In this document: piece by piece, positions 25,562-34,943 of the stretch
Position numbering within the stretch: position 1 is the first letter of the stretch
How the letters are laid out: every line of letters begins with the position of its first letter
NCBI RefSeq assembly: GCF_002743335.1
Contig: NZ_PDZB01000022.1
Location: 1 to 52,168, forward strand
From: Sporosarcina sp. P32b
Lineage (GTDB): Bacteria; Bacillota; Bacilli; Bacillales_A; Planococcaceae
Reading direction: 5' to 3'
DNA length: 52,168 nucleotides
Made by a program: the position numbers and the translations under genes
Notes under the pieces: model-generated
What the model saw: the letters and a program-made list of their open reading frames with translations, nothing else
What the model was told of the DNA's origin: nothing
The model's database searches: none

Positions 25562-26127
25562 AGACGGTCGGTGTGCTACTCGCGGGTGGACAATCGCGAC
25601 GTTTCGGCTCACCGAAAGCGTTTGCGACGTATGAAGGTCACTCGTTTTATCATTATTCAGTAGAGGCATTACGACCGATTTGCGATGAGATCGTCATTGT
25701 GGCACGTCCTGAATATAAAGAACTGTTTCCGGACAGCGTTCATGTGACGACGGATCTTGCGTCCTATGCGGGAATGGGTCCTCTTGCAGGAATCTTATCC
25801 GCAATGGAGTCTATGCAAGCAGACCGCTACGTTGTATTACCTTGCGACATGCCGTTTATAGAAACCGGGGTTATGGAAAAATTGCTTAAATTGCATGATG
25901 GAGATATTTCGTCTATCACGGTTGAAGGCAAGCGGCATCCACTCGTTTCGGTCTGGAATGCAAGCGTCAAATCGACAATCAAGCAAGCGTTACACGATGG
26001 TAATCGCCGAGTGATGGATGTGCAAGCACAACATGAATGTCGGTGGATTGAAGGCGCTTTAGTAACGGATACACCTGAAATTGCTTTTAAAAATGTCAAC
26101 ACGCCATGTGAACTGGAAAGGGGATGA
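25558..26127 (+). CDS. mobA: molybdenum cofactor guanylyltransferase
   Basis: A 189-aa nucleotidyltransferase that joins GMP to Mo-molybdopterin to give the MGD cofactor of NarG. The N-terminal GTP-binding loop [15 protein letters not shown] is intact; [11 protein letters not shown] near residue 77 and [12 protein letters not shown] near 97 carry the metal-binding aspartate. Start ATG 25558 overlaps moaD (ATGA). Its stop precedes the preferred moaA start by 5 bp. Confidence 0.93.
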   Translation: MKTVGVLLAGGQSRRFGSPKAFATYEGHSFYHYSVEALRPICDEIVIVARPEYKELFPDSVHVTTDLASYAGMGPLAGILSAMESMQADRYVVLPCDMPFIETGVMEKLLKLHDGDISSITVEGKRHPLVSVWNASVKSTIKQALHDGNRRVMDVQAQHECRWIEGALVTDTPEIAFKNVNTPCELERG

Positions 26128-26132
26128 AGAAG

Positions 26133-27143
26133 ATGAATGCCATTGTAGATCAACTCGGACGCCCGATTCGGGATTTGCGTATTTCCGTTACGGATCGCTG
26201 TAATTTCCGCTGTACGTACTGCATGCCGAAAGAAGTATTTGGTGATGACTTTGTATTTCTAGCTAAAAATGAATTGCTGTCGTTTGAAGAATTGGAACGC
26301 TTGGCTCGGATTTTTGCTCAGTTAGGTGTTAAGAAACTGCGTTTGACGGGCGGTGAACCGCTGATGCGTCGCAATTTACCCGAGTTGATACAGAAGCTTC
26401 ACGACATCGAAGGGATTGAAGACATCGGACTTACAACGAATGCAGTGCTGCTCGGTCAATACGCGCAACCGCTTTACGACGCTGGATTGCGCCGTCTGAA
26501 CATCAGTTTAGATGCACTGGACCCAGAACTGTTCGGCCAGATCAACGGCCGTGGCATTTCACCTGATCTCGTTCTCAAAAACATTCAAAAGGCACAAGAC
26601 ATCGGTTTTACAATTAAAGTGAATATGGTCGTACAAAAAGGCGTCAATGAAATCGAAATCCTCCCGATGGCTACGTATTTCAAAGAACGCGGCATCACAT
26701 TGCGCTACATCGAATTCATGGATGTCGGCAATGACAATGGCTGGAGCTTCAAAAAAGTCGTCACGAAAAAAGAAATCTATGACATGCTGGCTGCTGAATT
26801 CGACATGGAGCCTGCGGAAGAAGACTATTACGGTGAAGTAGCCAAACGCTATCGTTATATAGGAACGGAGGCGCAAGTTGGCTTTATCACATCTGTTTCA
26901 GAGTCGTTTTGTTCAACTTGTACGCGTTCTCGTTTATCATCCGAGGGGAAATTATACACGTGTCTCTTCGCATCAGAAGGCTTTGACCTACGGGAATTAA
27001 TTCGTTCTGATAAAACGGACGAAGAATTATACGAAGTGATTGCCGATGTGTGGAGAGGTAGAAAAGATCGCTATTCCGATGAACGTACGGAGCAGACTGT
27101 GAAGAATCGCAAGAAAATTAATATGAACTATATAGGTGGCTAA
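26133..27143 (+). CDS. moaA: GTP 3',8-cyclase
   Basis: A 336-aa radical SAM enzyme that starts Moco synthesis from GTP. The N-terminal cluster motif [10 protein letters not shown] is present, followed by [12 protein letters not shown] and TTNAVLL. The C-terminal cluster cysteines appear in [10 protein letters not shown] and YTCLF. The C-terminus is NYIGG, matching the conserved GG tail that enters the active site. ATG 26124 and ATG 26133 are both in frame; AAAGGGG (26117-26123) abuts the first and is 9 nt from the second, so 26133 is preferred. It ends the Moco run. Confidence 0.95.
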   Translation: MNAIVDQLGRPIRDLRISVTDRCNFRCTYCMPKEVFGDDFVFLAKNELLSFEELERLARIFAQLGVKKLRLTGGEPLMRRNLPELIQKLHDIEGIEDIGLTTNAVLLGQYAQPLYDAGLRRLNISLDALDPELFGQINGRGISPDLVLKNIQKAQDIGFTIKVNMVVQKGVNEIEILPMATYFKERGITLRYIEFMDVGNDNGWSFKKVVTKKEIYDMLAAEFDMEPAEEDYYGEVAKRYRYIGTEAQVGFITSVSESFCSTCTRSRLSSEGKLYTCLFASEGFDLRELIRSDKTDEELYEVIADVWRGRKDRYSDERTEQTVKNRKKINMNYIGG

Positions 27144-27156
27144 AGGAGTGTTGTCC

Positions 27157-28122
27157 ATGAAACCAACAGTATATATTTGTCGTGAGATGCCGGAAGAAAT
27201 GATCGCACCACTTCGTGAACACTACGAAGTACGTATGTGGCAATCAACGAGTGAAGCAGTTCCTCGTGAAATATTGCTGAAAGAAGTGGCTGACGCGGAT
27301 GCACTTTGGTCCGTTATCTCCGACCAAATCAATGAAGAAGTGCTCAACGCTGCCCCTAAATTACAATTAATCGTCAATATGGCAGTGGGCTATAATAACA
27401 TCGATGTGAAAGCAGCCTCGGCACGAAATATTATGGTTACGAATACACCCGATGTGCTGACAGAAACGACGGCAGATTTGGCGTTTGCTTTATTGATGGC
27501 TACGGCCCGTGATTTGATTGGTGCAGAGAACACGTTGCGCGAAGGACGTTGGACGTCATGGGAGCCACTTGGTTTTACAGGAACAGATGTATACGGAGCT
27601 ACTCTTGGTATCGTCGGCATGGGGCGGATCGGTGAAGCGGTGATGAGACGTGCGAAAGGGTTCAATATGGACGTGCTCTATCACAACCGTAACCGCAAGT
27701 CTGAAATAGAAGATATGTACGGCAGTCGATATGCTGCGCTTCCCGATTTGCTGGCGTCTTCAGATTTCGTCTTGATTTTGGTACCGTATAGTGAAGAGAC
27801 GAAAGGTATGATTGGGGCAGAACAGTTGTCTCAGATGAAAGAGACGGGCGTTCTGATCAATGTTGCGCGTGGCGGGATTGTGGATGAAGAAGCATTGTTT
27901 GATGCGCTGCGCACGAAGAAGATTCATGCCGCAGGGCTAGATGTGTTTGAAACGGAGCCGGTTCCGCTCGATCATCCGTTGTTGACGTTGCCGAACTTGA
28001 CGGTGTTGCCGCATATTGGCAGTGCTACCGTGAAGACGCGCAAGGCGATGATGAAGCTGAACGTGGACGCATTGCTTGCGTTTGCGAGAGGGGAAGAGCC
28101 TAATCATCAGGTTCGTGGTTGA
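27157..28122 (+). CDS. D-2-hydroxyacid dehydrogenase (glyoxylate/hydroxypyruvate reductase-like)
   Basis: A 321-aa NAD(P)-dependent D-isomer 2-hydroxyacid dehydrogenase. The cofactor motif GIVGMGRIGEAVMRRA lies near residue 147, the catalytic Arg in NVARGGIVDEEAL near 227, the Glu in LDVFETEP near 258, and the His in LPHIGSAT near 277. It is probably a glyoxylate or hydroxypyruvate reductase, which would match the glycerate kinase at the left end, though the two are 26 kb apart. The start ATG 27157 has AAAGGAG upstream; it lies 13 bp past moaA, so it is co-transcribed with the Moco genes without an obvious functional link. Confidence 0.85.
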   Translation: MKPTVYICREMPEEMIAPLREHYEVRMWQSTSEAVPREILLKEVADADALWSVISDQINEEVLNAAPKLQLIVNMAVGYNNIDVKAASARNIMVTNTPDVLTETTADLAFALLMATARDLIGAENTLREGRWTSWEPLGFTGTDVYGATLGIVGMGRIGEAVMRRAKGFNMDVLYHNRNRKSEIEDMYGSRYAALPDLLASSDFVLILVPYSEETKGMIGAEQLSQMKETGVLINVARGGIVDEEALFDALRTKKIHAAGLDVFETEPVPLDHPLLTLPNLTVLPHIGSATVKTRKAMMKLNVDALLAFARGEEPNHQVRG

Positions 28123-28154
28123 CTGAGGCGAGACCTTGGTGACGTGGAGGCACC

Positions 28155-28283
28155 GTTGATCGACGTTCCAGGCGGACACTTTCCGGAGGGCGTGGCCCGA
28201 GCCGCTTCCCTCACTTCGTTCAGTCCAGGGTCTCGAACTCACGCTGATCCTCCCGGAGTCGCCGCCTTCCACTTACGATCAAC
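28155..28283. repeat. Bacillaceae-type intergenic palindromic repeat, copy 1
   Basis: A 129-bp GC-rich element bounded by GTTGATC (28155-28161) and GATCAAC (28277-28283), with inner arms GGCGG (28171-28175) / CCGCC (28262-28266) and CCGGAGGG / CCTCCCGG. This fits the GC-rich palindromic repeats with GATCAAC-like ends common between genes in Bacillaceae. A degraded relative lies at 33057-33145. The rest of 28284-28425 holds nothing I can support. Confidence 0.7.
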
Positions 28284-28425
28284 TAGTTTATTCTGTTATT
28301 TATAGTGACGTGTAAAGATTACCCCACAATAGACAAACGAAAGTCATCTGCCGGTGCTGAAGTGGATTCAATACGTGATCCACAAGCAACTCGAAACTAT
28401 TTACACCCTAATCCCCAACAACTGA

Positions 28426-28472
28426 AAAAGAGACTAGCAAAGTCATAATCGCTGACTTTGCTAGTCTCTTTT
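28426..28472 (-). terminator. bidirectional terminator
   Basis: A perfect 20-bp inverted repeat: left arm 28426-28445 (begins AAAAGAGACTAG), loop TAATCGC, right arm 28453-28472 (ends CTAGTCTCTTTT). It is 8 bp past the stop of the minus-strand TetR gene and can also stop plus-strand transcription from the Moco operon. Confidence 0.92.
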
Positions 28473-28479
28473 GTGTTTT

Positions 28480-29361
28480 TCATTGAGATTTATTAATGAA
28501 CAACCATATCGCTGCGGATAGTTCGATTGCTTGGAGCTGCAGTTCGGAGCCTTCGAAGGCTTGGCGGAATGAGCGGACGACGGATTCTAGTAAATAGAGT
28601 CGTGGTTGGTCAGATGATAACTCGTCCAATAAAAATTGGCTGTATAGTGTTCTTTGATTTTCTTCATCTGGTAACTCCGCGATGAACTTTTGCAAACTTT
28701 CGATCAGCACTTCGCGTGTCATCGGATAAAACTCTGCAGCTGTTAACATGTCTTCCAGCAAGTTTTGCGACAGGAAGCGTGCGTCTCGTTTGACGATGTC
28801 TGGCACGATGACTTCCATTCGTTGCATGACGAACTCCACTAGTTTCATCGTATTGATTTGCTCTGAAGTAGAACTTTTCCAGACATTGAGTGCGTGTTGG
28901 ATGAAACCCAAAAGTAATGATGCGCAATCATAGGAATAGGGCTTTACTTCCTCGCCGTAGACGTCGACGAGTCGTTTCGCGATCCACGCGAGTTCTCGAA
29001 AATGCATCTGTTTGACGAATTGACGTAACTCGTCATCGGGCGAATGAACGATAGTTTCAAATAACCGAAGCAAGTTTTGTTGTCGGTTCATCGTCAAACG
29101 AATTTCAATCTGAGCAGAAAGAAGGGCAGGGTCTGCTATATCCTTGCCGATCGCCAGCTCATTTCTTCGTAAGTAACTTATATAATAAGCATCGCGCAAT
29201 ATCGCCATGAGACATTCGTTTTTAGAAGAGAAGTAATTATAGAACGTTCCCTTTGAAATTTGTGCCGCATCCAAAATGTCTTGGATAGATGTCGCATGGA
29301 AGCCTTTGTCGATGAATAGTTGTTTTGCGATAAGTAATACGTGCTTTTTCCGGTCGTTCAT
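28480..29361 (-). CDS. TetR/AcrR-family transcriptional regulator
   Basis: A 293-aa regulator, longer than the usual 190-220 aa. The N-terminal DNA-binding domain is clear: ATSIQDILDAAQISKGTFYNYFSSKNECLMAIL at residues about 22-54 (helix-turn-helix plus KGTFYNYF signature). The rest is an all-helical ligand-binding part extended by roughly 80 residues at the C-terminus. It is divergent from an MFS exporter; a 31-bp palindrome in the shared region (29489-29519) is the likely operator. It probably represses the exporter until an unknown ligand binds. No strong ribosome site could be picked out beyond a GGTGATC before the ATG. Confidence 0.88.
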   Translation of the reverse strand: MNDRKKHVLLIAKQLFIDKGFHATSIQDILDAAQISKGTFYNYFSSKNECLMAILRDAYYISYLRRNELAIGKDIADPALLSAQIEIRLTMNRQQNLLRLFETIVHSPDDELRQFVKQMHFRELAWIAKRLVDVYGEEVKPYSYDCASLLLGFIQHALNVWKSSTSEQINTMKLVEFVMQRMEVIVPDIVKRDARFLSQNLLEDMLTAAEFYPMTREVLIESLQKFIAELPDEENQRTLYSQFLLDELSSDQPRLYLLESVVRSFRQAFEGSELQLQAIELSAAIWLFINKSQ

Positions 29362-29468
29362 AAATGATCACCTGTATGTTTGAATTTGTTTTATACTGCG
29401 TGTATACTTCATATACTATTCTTAAAACACTGTTATATCAAGCTTTTGAATCTCACCGAATTTATTAG

Positions 29469-29519
29469 TTGTAATAAATGTACTGACGGTATAAAATATA
29501 AATCTGACATATTTTATAC
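29469..29519 (+). promoter_or_regulatory. MFS gene promoter with probable TetR operator
   Basis: GTATAAAATAT (29489-29499) and ATATTTTATAC (29509-29519) form a perfect inverted repeat around a 9-bp spacer. A promoter candidate, TTGTAA (29469-29474), 17 bp, TAAAAT (29492-29497), lies over the left arm, so a protein bound here would block it. The divergent TetR gene is the obvious partner. Confidence 0.7.
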
Positions 29520-29537
29520 ATGTTATAGGAGGGTAAA

Positions 29538-31040
29538 ATGGTAGAATCATTAGAAATTAAAAAAATGCATGAGAAGCCGCCTTATGGCATCATTGCAATT
29601 TTGTTCATTGGTGCGTTTGTTGCGATCTTAAATAATACTTTACTGAATATCGCATTGCCTGTCATTATGGAAGAGTTTTCGATCACTCCATCGGCCGTTC
29701 AGTGGCTGACGACGGGGTATATGTTAGTCAACGGGATTATGATTCCGGCCAGTGCGTTTTTCATTCAGAAGTTTACCAATAGAAGAATCTTTATTACCGC
29801 GATGGTGCTCTTCTCGTTAGGGACGTTTATCGCCATCATCGCGCCGACATTCTCTTTACTAGTTGTCGCACGTATGATCCAAGCATCCGGTTCTGCACTG
29901 ATGATGCCGCTATTAATGAATGTGATGTTAACGGCTTTCCCAATCGAAAAGCGGGGAGCGGCACTAGGTATGTTCGGTCTGGTAATGTTCACGGCACCCG
30001 CTATCGGACCGACTTTGTCGGGCTGGGTAGTCGAGAATTATTCATGGCGGACGCTGTTTGAAATTGTTTTGCCGATTTCATTGTTGACACTAGCTCTTGC
30101 TATTTTCAAACTAAAAAATATTACACCAAACCGAGATGTCCGCATCAACTTCTTCTCGTTAGTCTTATCGACTCTCGGTTTCGGGGGTCTGCTGTACGGC
30201 TTTAGTTCTGCTGGAGAAAAGGGTTGGAATTCTCCAATTGTCTATGGCACGATTGCACTCGGAACAGTAGCACTCGTATTGTTCATAGTAAGACAATTAC
30301 GTATGAAAGAACCGATGCTCGATTTCCGGATTTACAAATACCCGATGTTTGCACTCGCCTCCGTCGTATCCATGGTGCTATCTGTAGCGATGTTCTCCGG
30401 GATGATTTTGACACCGTTGTACGTGCAAAATGTGCGAGGTATTTCACCATTAGATGCAGGCTTGCTGATGTTGCCAGGTGCGGTTTTAATGGGAATCATG
30501 TCACCGATCACAGGTCGTTTATTTGATAAATACGGTCCGCGAATCCTAGTGTATACAGGATTGACTATTTCAGTAATTGGGACGTATTTAATGAGTCAAT
30601 TGCAGATGGATACGGGTTATTATTATTTGATGGCAGTGTATACATTCCGAATGTTCGGCTTGTCGATGGTCATGATGCCGGTGATGACAAATGGAATGAA
30701 CTCGTTGCCGATGATCTCGAATCCGCATGGTACGGCAATGAATAACACATTGCAACAAGTATCTGGTGCGATTGGTTCGGCGTTGTTATTGACACTCATG
30801 ACCAAGCGATTGGATGTATCAGCGGCTGCCCAAGTGAAAGATTTGGCTGCGTCTGGAGTCGATGTATCCACTATGAAAGAAGAGATTGGACGTCTGGCGA
30901 TGCTAGATGGTGTCAATCATGCATTCTTCATTTCTACGGTGATTACATTCGTCGCATTGATCCTATCGTTATTCATTAAACGGGTCATGCCACCGACTTC
31001 GCCAACTATTGGTGAAGTGAAGGAACAGTCAGAAAAGTAA
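29538..31040 (+). CDS. DHA2-family (14-helix) MFS drug exporter
   Basis: A 500-aa multidrug-type H+ antiporter of the EmrB/LmrB/QacA group. About fourteen hydrophobic segments are visible. Family motifs: LNIALPVIMEEFSITPSAVQWLTTGYML near residues 32-59 (given as region), a motif-A-like stretch at AFFIQKFTNRRIFI, motif C AIGPTLSGWVVENYSWR near 155, and TGRLFDKYGPR near 325. Start ATG 29538 has AGGAGGG upstream. It is divergent from and probably repressed by the TetR regulator. The substrate is unknown. Confidence 0.9.
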   Translation: MVESLEIKKMHEKPPYGIIAILFIGAFVAILNNTLLNIALPVIMEEFSITPSAVQWLTTGYMLVNGIMIPASAFFIQKFTNRRIFITAMVLFSLGTFIAIIAPTFSLLVVARMIQASGSALMMPLLMNVMLTAFPIEKRGAALGMFGLVMFTAPAIGPTLSGWVVENYSWRTLFEIVLPISLLTLALAIFKLKNITPNRDVRINFFSLVLSTLGFGGLLYGFSSAGEKGWNSPIVYGTIALGTVALVLFIVRQLRMKEPMLDFRIYKYPMFALASVVSMVLSVAMFSGMILTPLYVQNVRGISPLDAGLLMLPGAVLMGIMSPITGRLFDKYGPRILVYTGLTISVIGTYLMSQLQMDTGYYYLMAVYTFRMFGLSMVMMPVMTNGMNSLPMISNPHGTAMNNTLQQVSGAIGSALLLTLMTKRLDVSAAAQVKDLAASGVDVSTMKEEIGRLAMLDGVNHAFFISTVITFVALILSLFIKRVMPPTSPTIGEVKEQSEK

Positions 31041-31050
31041 AACAAGGGGT

Positions 31051-31084
31051 TTCGTATGCTGCTATGCATGCGGAGCTTCTTTTT
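31051..31084 (+). terminator. terminator after MFS gene
   Basis: TTCGTATGC (31051-31059), loop TGCTAT, GCATGCGGA (31066-31074, with G-T pairs), then TCTTTTT. It lies 10 bp after the MFS stop. Confidence 0.6.
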
Positions 31085-31120
31085 AGTATGGTATAGTAAA
31101 AAGAAAAGGTTGTGTTCGAT

Positions 31121-32974
31121 GTGATAGGGAATAAAGAAAAATGCCCATGCGGAAGCGGGGAAATCGTAGAGAACTGCTGCGGCAAAACAGATATGCCGGG
31201 CACAAACATGGTCCAGGAAGAACTGAAAAAAGTATTAAACAGTTATTACGAAACGTCATTGTCTCCTGCTGAGATCCAATCGTTAGAAGAGTTATTGAAG
31301 GAGTGGTCTGGAAGACTCGGTGAATGGATGGAAGAAGAAGAGCTCGTGACGAATGTCAGCGATTACTACTTCTTCATCGTTCGTAAAGATCTATGGAGAC
31401 GCCACCTAGTCAAAGCGCTAAACCGTACGCAAAATAGAGCTGTACGAGCGATTTTGAAGAGCTGGCAAAATGCTTTCATTACATTCGCGGAAGTGACAAA
31501 GGCTGATAAAGAAGTCTACCATATGAAAGAAATTCTTGGAGAAGGCGAGTATTTATTGGCAAGAGAAGCAGGCGAACCTGAAGACATACGAGCTGTCATT
31601 GCCATCGTCTTAGAAGAGATGCGCAATGAAGAGCGCTGGGTCATGCCGATTTCTGCCATCGCGGTGAATAAGCATATGAGTGATGAACTACTGACGCGTG
31701 TGCAAGAACTAGCTGAAACGAGTGAAGAGAAGAATAGCTTCGATTTCTTTAAGAAGCATCTAGTCGACATTTATGAAGTGGTTTGTAAACTCGATGTTCA
31801 GACGTTATCTGACGTAGTCGAGCAAAACTTCACACCATTGCAGCGTGAAGTAGTAGAAATACTAGATGCTCAACTCGAAAAGGAAGAGCTATATCCGGGC
31901 GCCTATGAAATGTTACTGTCCTTAATGGCGTACTACTTTACCGATCAAGATCCGAAGTTCCGTAAGCCGGAAGTACTCGCCGCGGCTGCGTTCCAATTAG
32001 CAGTCGATACGAACATGATGAAGAGTACGTATACGCAAGCGGAAGTAGGTAAACAATTCGGGGTTTCTGTCTCTTCATTCCGGAAGCATACGGATATTCT
32101 GCTAGAGAAGATTGAAGATCTCGAGAAGATGATGGAGGAAGGAAAGAAGGATGCCGGGTATCATATCGGAACGAATCCACTTCCATCTGAGCAAATGAAT
32201 TGGCAAGTGCATATGTTGACGCAAAAACATAACTTCGATACGTTTGAAGAAGCACAAGCCTATATTCAAGAAGCAATCCAGCAACCATTCGAGCCGGAAA
32301 ATCAACAACAAGAAGCACAGATGCTTTGTTATATGGCGTACAATGCTGAAACAATCGAACAGCGACATGACTTCGCGGTAGGTGCGTATGGCGCGGATCC
32401 GACGAATGTCGATGCATTGTTGCTTCAGACTGAGCTGACAGATTCGAAGGACGAGCAAGAAAAGTTCTTCAAACAAGCTATATTCTCTGGTGAAAAACAG
32501 TTTGATAACCGTGCGGAAGATGCGTGGAAGTTCGCACCGAATCGTCCATATTTACGTAGTTTGATGCAGTACGGCGTGTGGCTCTATGAGCAAGACCGTT
32601 TTGCTGACGCAAGCGAGATGTTTGTACGTCTGCTGTCGCTCGACCTCTTTGATCATCAAAGTGCACGGTACTTAGCAATATCTTCGTTGATTCACCAAGG
32701 AGAAATTGATCAGGCGGCGCGGGTATTGGAGGCGACTGTAGAAGTTTCTGAAGGCGATGCGGCGTATTGGTATTTGTCTTGGTTGATGGAGATGGAGCAT
32801 GCGCAAGGTAAGTCTTCGGAGAAAGCATTGGAGTTGTTTGCGAAGGCGGAGCAGTTGAATCCACATGTGAGTAAGTTGATGGAGATGGCTGTGGATAAGA
32901 TGAGTTATCCGAAGAGTGCGGCGCTTACGCCGGGTAGTCATGAGGAAGCGCATTATATTTGGTATTTGTTGTAA
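31121..32974 (+). CDS. SEC-C zinc-motif protein with TFIIB/cyclin-like segment and TPR-like C-terminus
   Basis: A large (617-aa) cytoplasmic protein of unknown function. The N-terminus carries a SEC-C zinc motif, CPCGSGEIVENCCG, as found at the SecA C-terminus and in many standalone proteins. Residues about 275-335 read KPEVLAAAAFQLAVDTN, then TQAEVGKQFGVSVSSFRKH: a helical pattern like the TFIIB/cyclin repeat that ends in a helix-turn-helix. The last 230 residues are helical repeats like TPRs (for example ASEMFVRLLSLDLFDHQSARYL in the 510-530 region). The frame opens at GTG 31112, but AAAAGGT at 31104-31110 suits GTG 31121 better. It is monocistronic with its own terminator. No function is assigned. 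Confidence 0.7.
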   Translation: MIGNKEKCPCGSGEIVENCCGKTDMPGTNMVQEELKKVLNSYYETSLSPAEIQSLEELLKEWSGRLGEWMEEEELVTNVSDYYFFIVRKDLWRRHLVKALNRTQNRAVRAILKSWQNAFITFAEVTKADKEVYHMKEILGEGEYLLAREAGEPEDIRAVIAIVLEEMRNEERWVMPISAIAVNKHMSDELLTRVQELAETSEEKNSFDFFKKHLVDIYEVVCKLDVQTLSDVVEQNFTPLQREVVEILDAQLEKEELYPGAYEMLLSLMAYYFTDQDPKFRKPEVLAAAAFQLAVDTNMMKSTYTQAEVGKQFGVSVSSFRKHTDILLEKIEDLEKMMEEGKKDAGYHIGTNPLPSEQMNWQVHMLTQKHNFDTFEEAQAYIQEAIQQPFEPENQQQEAQMLCYMAYNAETIEQRHDFAVGAYGADPTNVDALLLQTELTDSKDEQEKFFKQAIFSGEKQFDNRAEDAWKFAPNRPYLRSLMQYGVWLYEQDRFADASEMFVRLLSLDLFDHQSARYLAISSLIHQGEIDQAARVLEATVEVSEGDAAYWYLSWLMEMEHAQGKSSEKALELFAKAEQLNPHVSKLMEMAVDKMSYPKSAALTPGSHEEAHYIWYLL

Positions 32975-32983
32975 TAAATGTAG

Positions 32984-33029
32984 GCCGTCATGGCGAGTTG
33001 GAGTTTCCGACTTGCTGTGGCGGTTTTTT
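32984..33029 (+). terminator. terminator after SEC-C gene
   Basis: A long imperfect stem from CCGTCATGGCGAGTTGGA to TCCGACTTGCTGTGGCGG followed by TTTTTT, starting 10 bp past the stop. Confidence 0.75.
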
Positions 33030-33056
33030 GCATTGGTGAGTGATGAGTAGGGCACC

Positions 33057-33145
33057 GTTGATCTGCGTTAGGAATTTCATTCAGTCCAGGCTCTTAAAGC
33101 GCATGCTTATCCATCAAGATTCGCTGGCTTCCGCTTAAAATCAAC
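33057..33145. repeat. Bacillaceae-type palindromic repeat, copy 2 (degraded)
   Basis: It begins CACCGTTGATC and ends AATCAACTAG like copy 1 at 28155, and shares TTCAGTCCAGG and GGCTTCCGCTTA-like stretches, but is 89 bp long with a shortened centre. It looks like an internally deleted copy. Confidence 0.65.
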
Positions 33146-33173
33146 TAGAATCGTTTTCTTTAGGAGGAGAAAC

Positions 33174-33305
33174 GCTCATACTTTCATCTAAGCGCTCATA
33201 CTTCCACGACATCCGCTCATAAATCTTTATAGACGCTCTATGATTCCCCTTGAGCGCTCTATCAATCCATTTAACCGCTCTATGAAATGGGTTAAGCGCT
33301 CTATG
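33174..33305 (-). repeat. 21-bp-period GAGCG array 4
   Basis: GCTC cores on the plus strand begin at 33174, 33194, 33215, 33235, 33256, 33277 and 33298, spaced 20-21 bp. The first three read CGCTCAT and the later ones CGCTCTAT, so the first and second halves differ in type. It lies in the 468-bp gap between the SEC-C gene and the aldehyde dehydrogenase, two genes on the same strand. Positions 33306-33442 hold a TTGACA at about 33332 without a clear -10 at the right distance, and the ribosome site of the next gene. Confidence 0.88.
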
Positions 33306-33442
33306 CCCGTTACCAATTCTTGCCCATCAAGTTGACATTTCAGGAATATGTCTAGCTTTAAAGGAATAGGATGATATATTGTCGAACAATTCTAATAGGG
33401 ACAACTTACGAAAATGATATGAAGTAGAGAGGAGTAGTTTTG

Positions 33443-34918
33443 ATGAAGCTGACGAATTATATCGATGGTATGTGGCAGGAGGAAGCGGCTAGTTATGCTG
33501 CTGTGCTTAATCCGGCGAATGGGGAAGAGTTGGCGCAGGTGCCTTTGTCGACGGAAGAAGAAGTGGGTATGGCGGTGGCTGCGGCGAAGAAGGCGCAGAG
33601 GAAGTGGGCTTTGGTGCCGGCGCCTAAGCGTGCGGATTATCTCTATGAAATTGGCCGTATAATGAAAGATAAAAAAGAACATCTAGCGCAAGTGTTGACG
33701 AAGGAAATGGGTAAAGTAACAGAAGAAGCCCGTGGTGAGGTGCAAGAAGGAATTGATATGGCGTTTTACATGGCGGGAGAAGGACGACGATTGTTCGGTG
33801 AAACAGTGCCGTCGGAGTTGCAGGATAAGTTTGCGATGAGCGTTCGTGCACCGATTGGTGTGGTCGGTCTCATTACACCGTGGAATTTCCCGATTGCGAT
33901 TGCTACGTGGAAGTCGTTTCCGGCGATTGTGGCAGGGAATACATTCATTTGGAAACCAGCGACGGAAACGCCGTTGATGGCGTATGAAATGGCGTTGGTT
34001 TTTGAAGAAGCTGGCTTGCCGCGTGGTGTCGCGAACATTGTCTTCGGTTCCGGCTCAGACGTTGGTACTGCACTGATCGAACATCCGGACGTACGCGTTA
34101 TTTCATTTACTGGCTCGACCGAAACAGGTCGCCATGTTGCGGAATTAGGTGGTCGTCACTTGAAGAAAATCTCTCTTGAAATGGGTGGCAAGAATGCAGT
34201 GATCGTGCTTGAAGATGCAGATATCGAGCTGGCGGTAGAAGGTATATTATGGAGTGCATTTGGAACGGCAGGGCAGCGCTGCACAGCTTGTAGTCGGGTC
34301 ATCGTTCATACAGACGTGAAAGAAGAATTGCAGAAACGTCTACTAGAGAGCATGAAAGGCCTAACAATGGGTGATGGACTGGATGAAACGGTAAAAGTCG
34401 GTCCTGTGATTAATGCAAAAGCGCTGGAGAAAATCCAAAGCTATATCGAAATCGGCAAAAGCGAAGGCGCAAATCTAGTGGCGGGTGGAAATGTGCTGAA
34501 TGAAGGTAAATTCGCTACTGGACATTATTTCGAGCCCACATTATTTGCAGATGTCGCATGGGATAGCCGACTCGCGCAGGAAGAATTATTTGGCCCGGTC
34601 ATTTCATTGATTACGGTTAGCAGTCTGGATGAGGCAATCGAAGTGAATAACAGCGTCGCGTACGGCTTATCCAGTTCCATTTTCTCGCAAGATGTTAATA
34701 AAGTATTCCGCGCACAACGCGACCTGGACACGGGTATCGTTTATATTAACGCAGGCACAACGGGCGCTGAAATTCATTTGCCGTTTGGTGGAACGAAAGG
34801 TACGGGGAACGGTCATCGAGACTCTGGTGTTGCGGCACTCGACGTCTTTACGGAATGGAAGAGCATTTACATCGATTACAGCGGCAAGTTGCAACGCGCG
34901 CAAATCGATACGGAATGA
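33443..34918 (+). CDS. aldehyde dehydrogenase, probably for 2-aminoadipate semialdehyde
   Basis: A 491-aa NAD(P)-dependent aldehyde dehydrogenase. The catalytic Cys280 (GQRCTACSR) and Glu246 (LEMGGKN) are present, as are [13 protein letters not shown] near 145 and [10 protein letters not shown] near 220. Broadly the family includes succinate-semialdehyde and 2-oxoglutarate-semialdehyde enzymes. The next gene, 25 bp downstream, is a lysine 6-dehydrogenase whose product (allysine / piperideine-6-carboxylate) needs an aldehyde dehydrogenase, so oxidation to 2-aminoadipate is the likely reaction. The start is ATG 33443, with AGAGAGGAG upstream; TTG 33440 is an in-frame alternative. Confidence 0.8.
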   Translation: MKLTNYIDGMWQEEAASYAAVLNPANGEELAQVPLSTEEEVGMAVAAAKKAQRKWALVPAPKRADYLYEIGRIMKDKKEHLAQVLTKEMGKVTEEARGEVQEGIDMAFYMAGEGRRLFGETVPSELQDKFAMSVRAPIGVVGLITPWNFPIAIATWKSFPAIVAGNTFIWKPATETPLMAYEMALVFEEAGLPRGVANIVFGSGSDVGTALIEHPDVRVISFTGSTETGRHVAELGGRHLKKISLEMGGKNAVIVLEDADIELAVEGILWSAFGTAGQRCTACSRVIVHTDVKEELQKRLLESMKGLTMGDGLDETVKVGPVINAKALEKIQSYIEIGKSEGANLVAGGNVLNEGKFATGHYFEPTLFADVAWDSRLAQEELFGPVISLITVSSLDEAIEVNNSVAYGLSSSIFSQDVNKVFRAQRDLDTGIVYINAGTTGAEIHLPFGGTKGTGNGHRDSGVAALDVFTEWKSIYIDYSGKLQRAQIDTE

Positions 34919-34943
34919 ACTCACAGGAAGAAGGGATGAGCAG

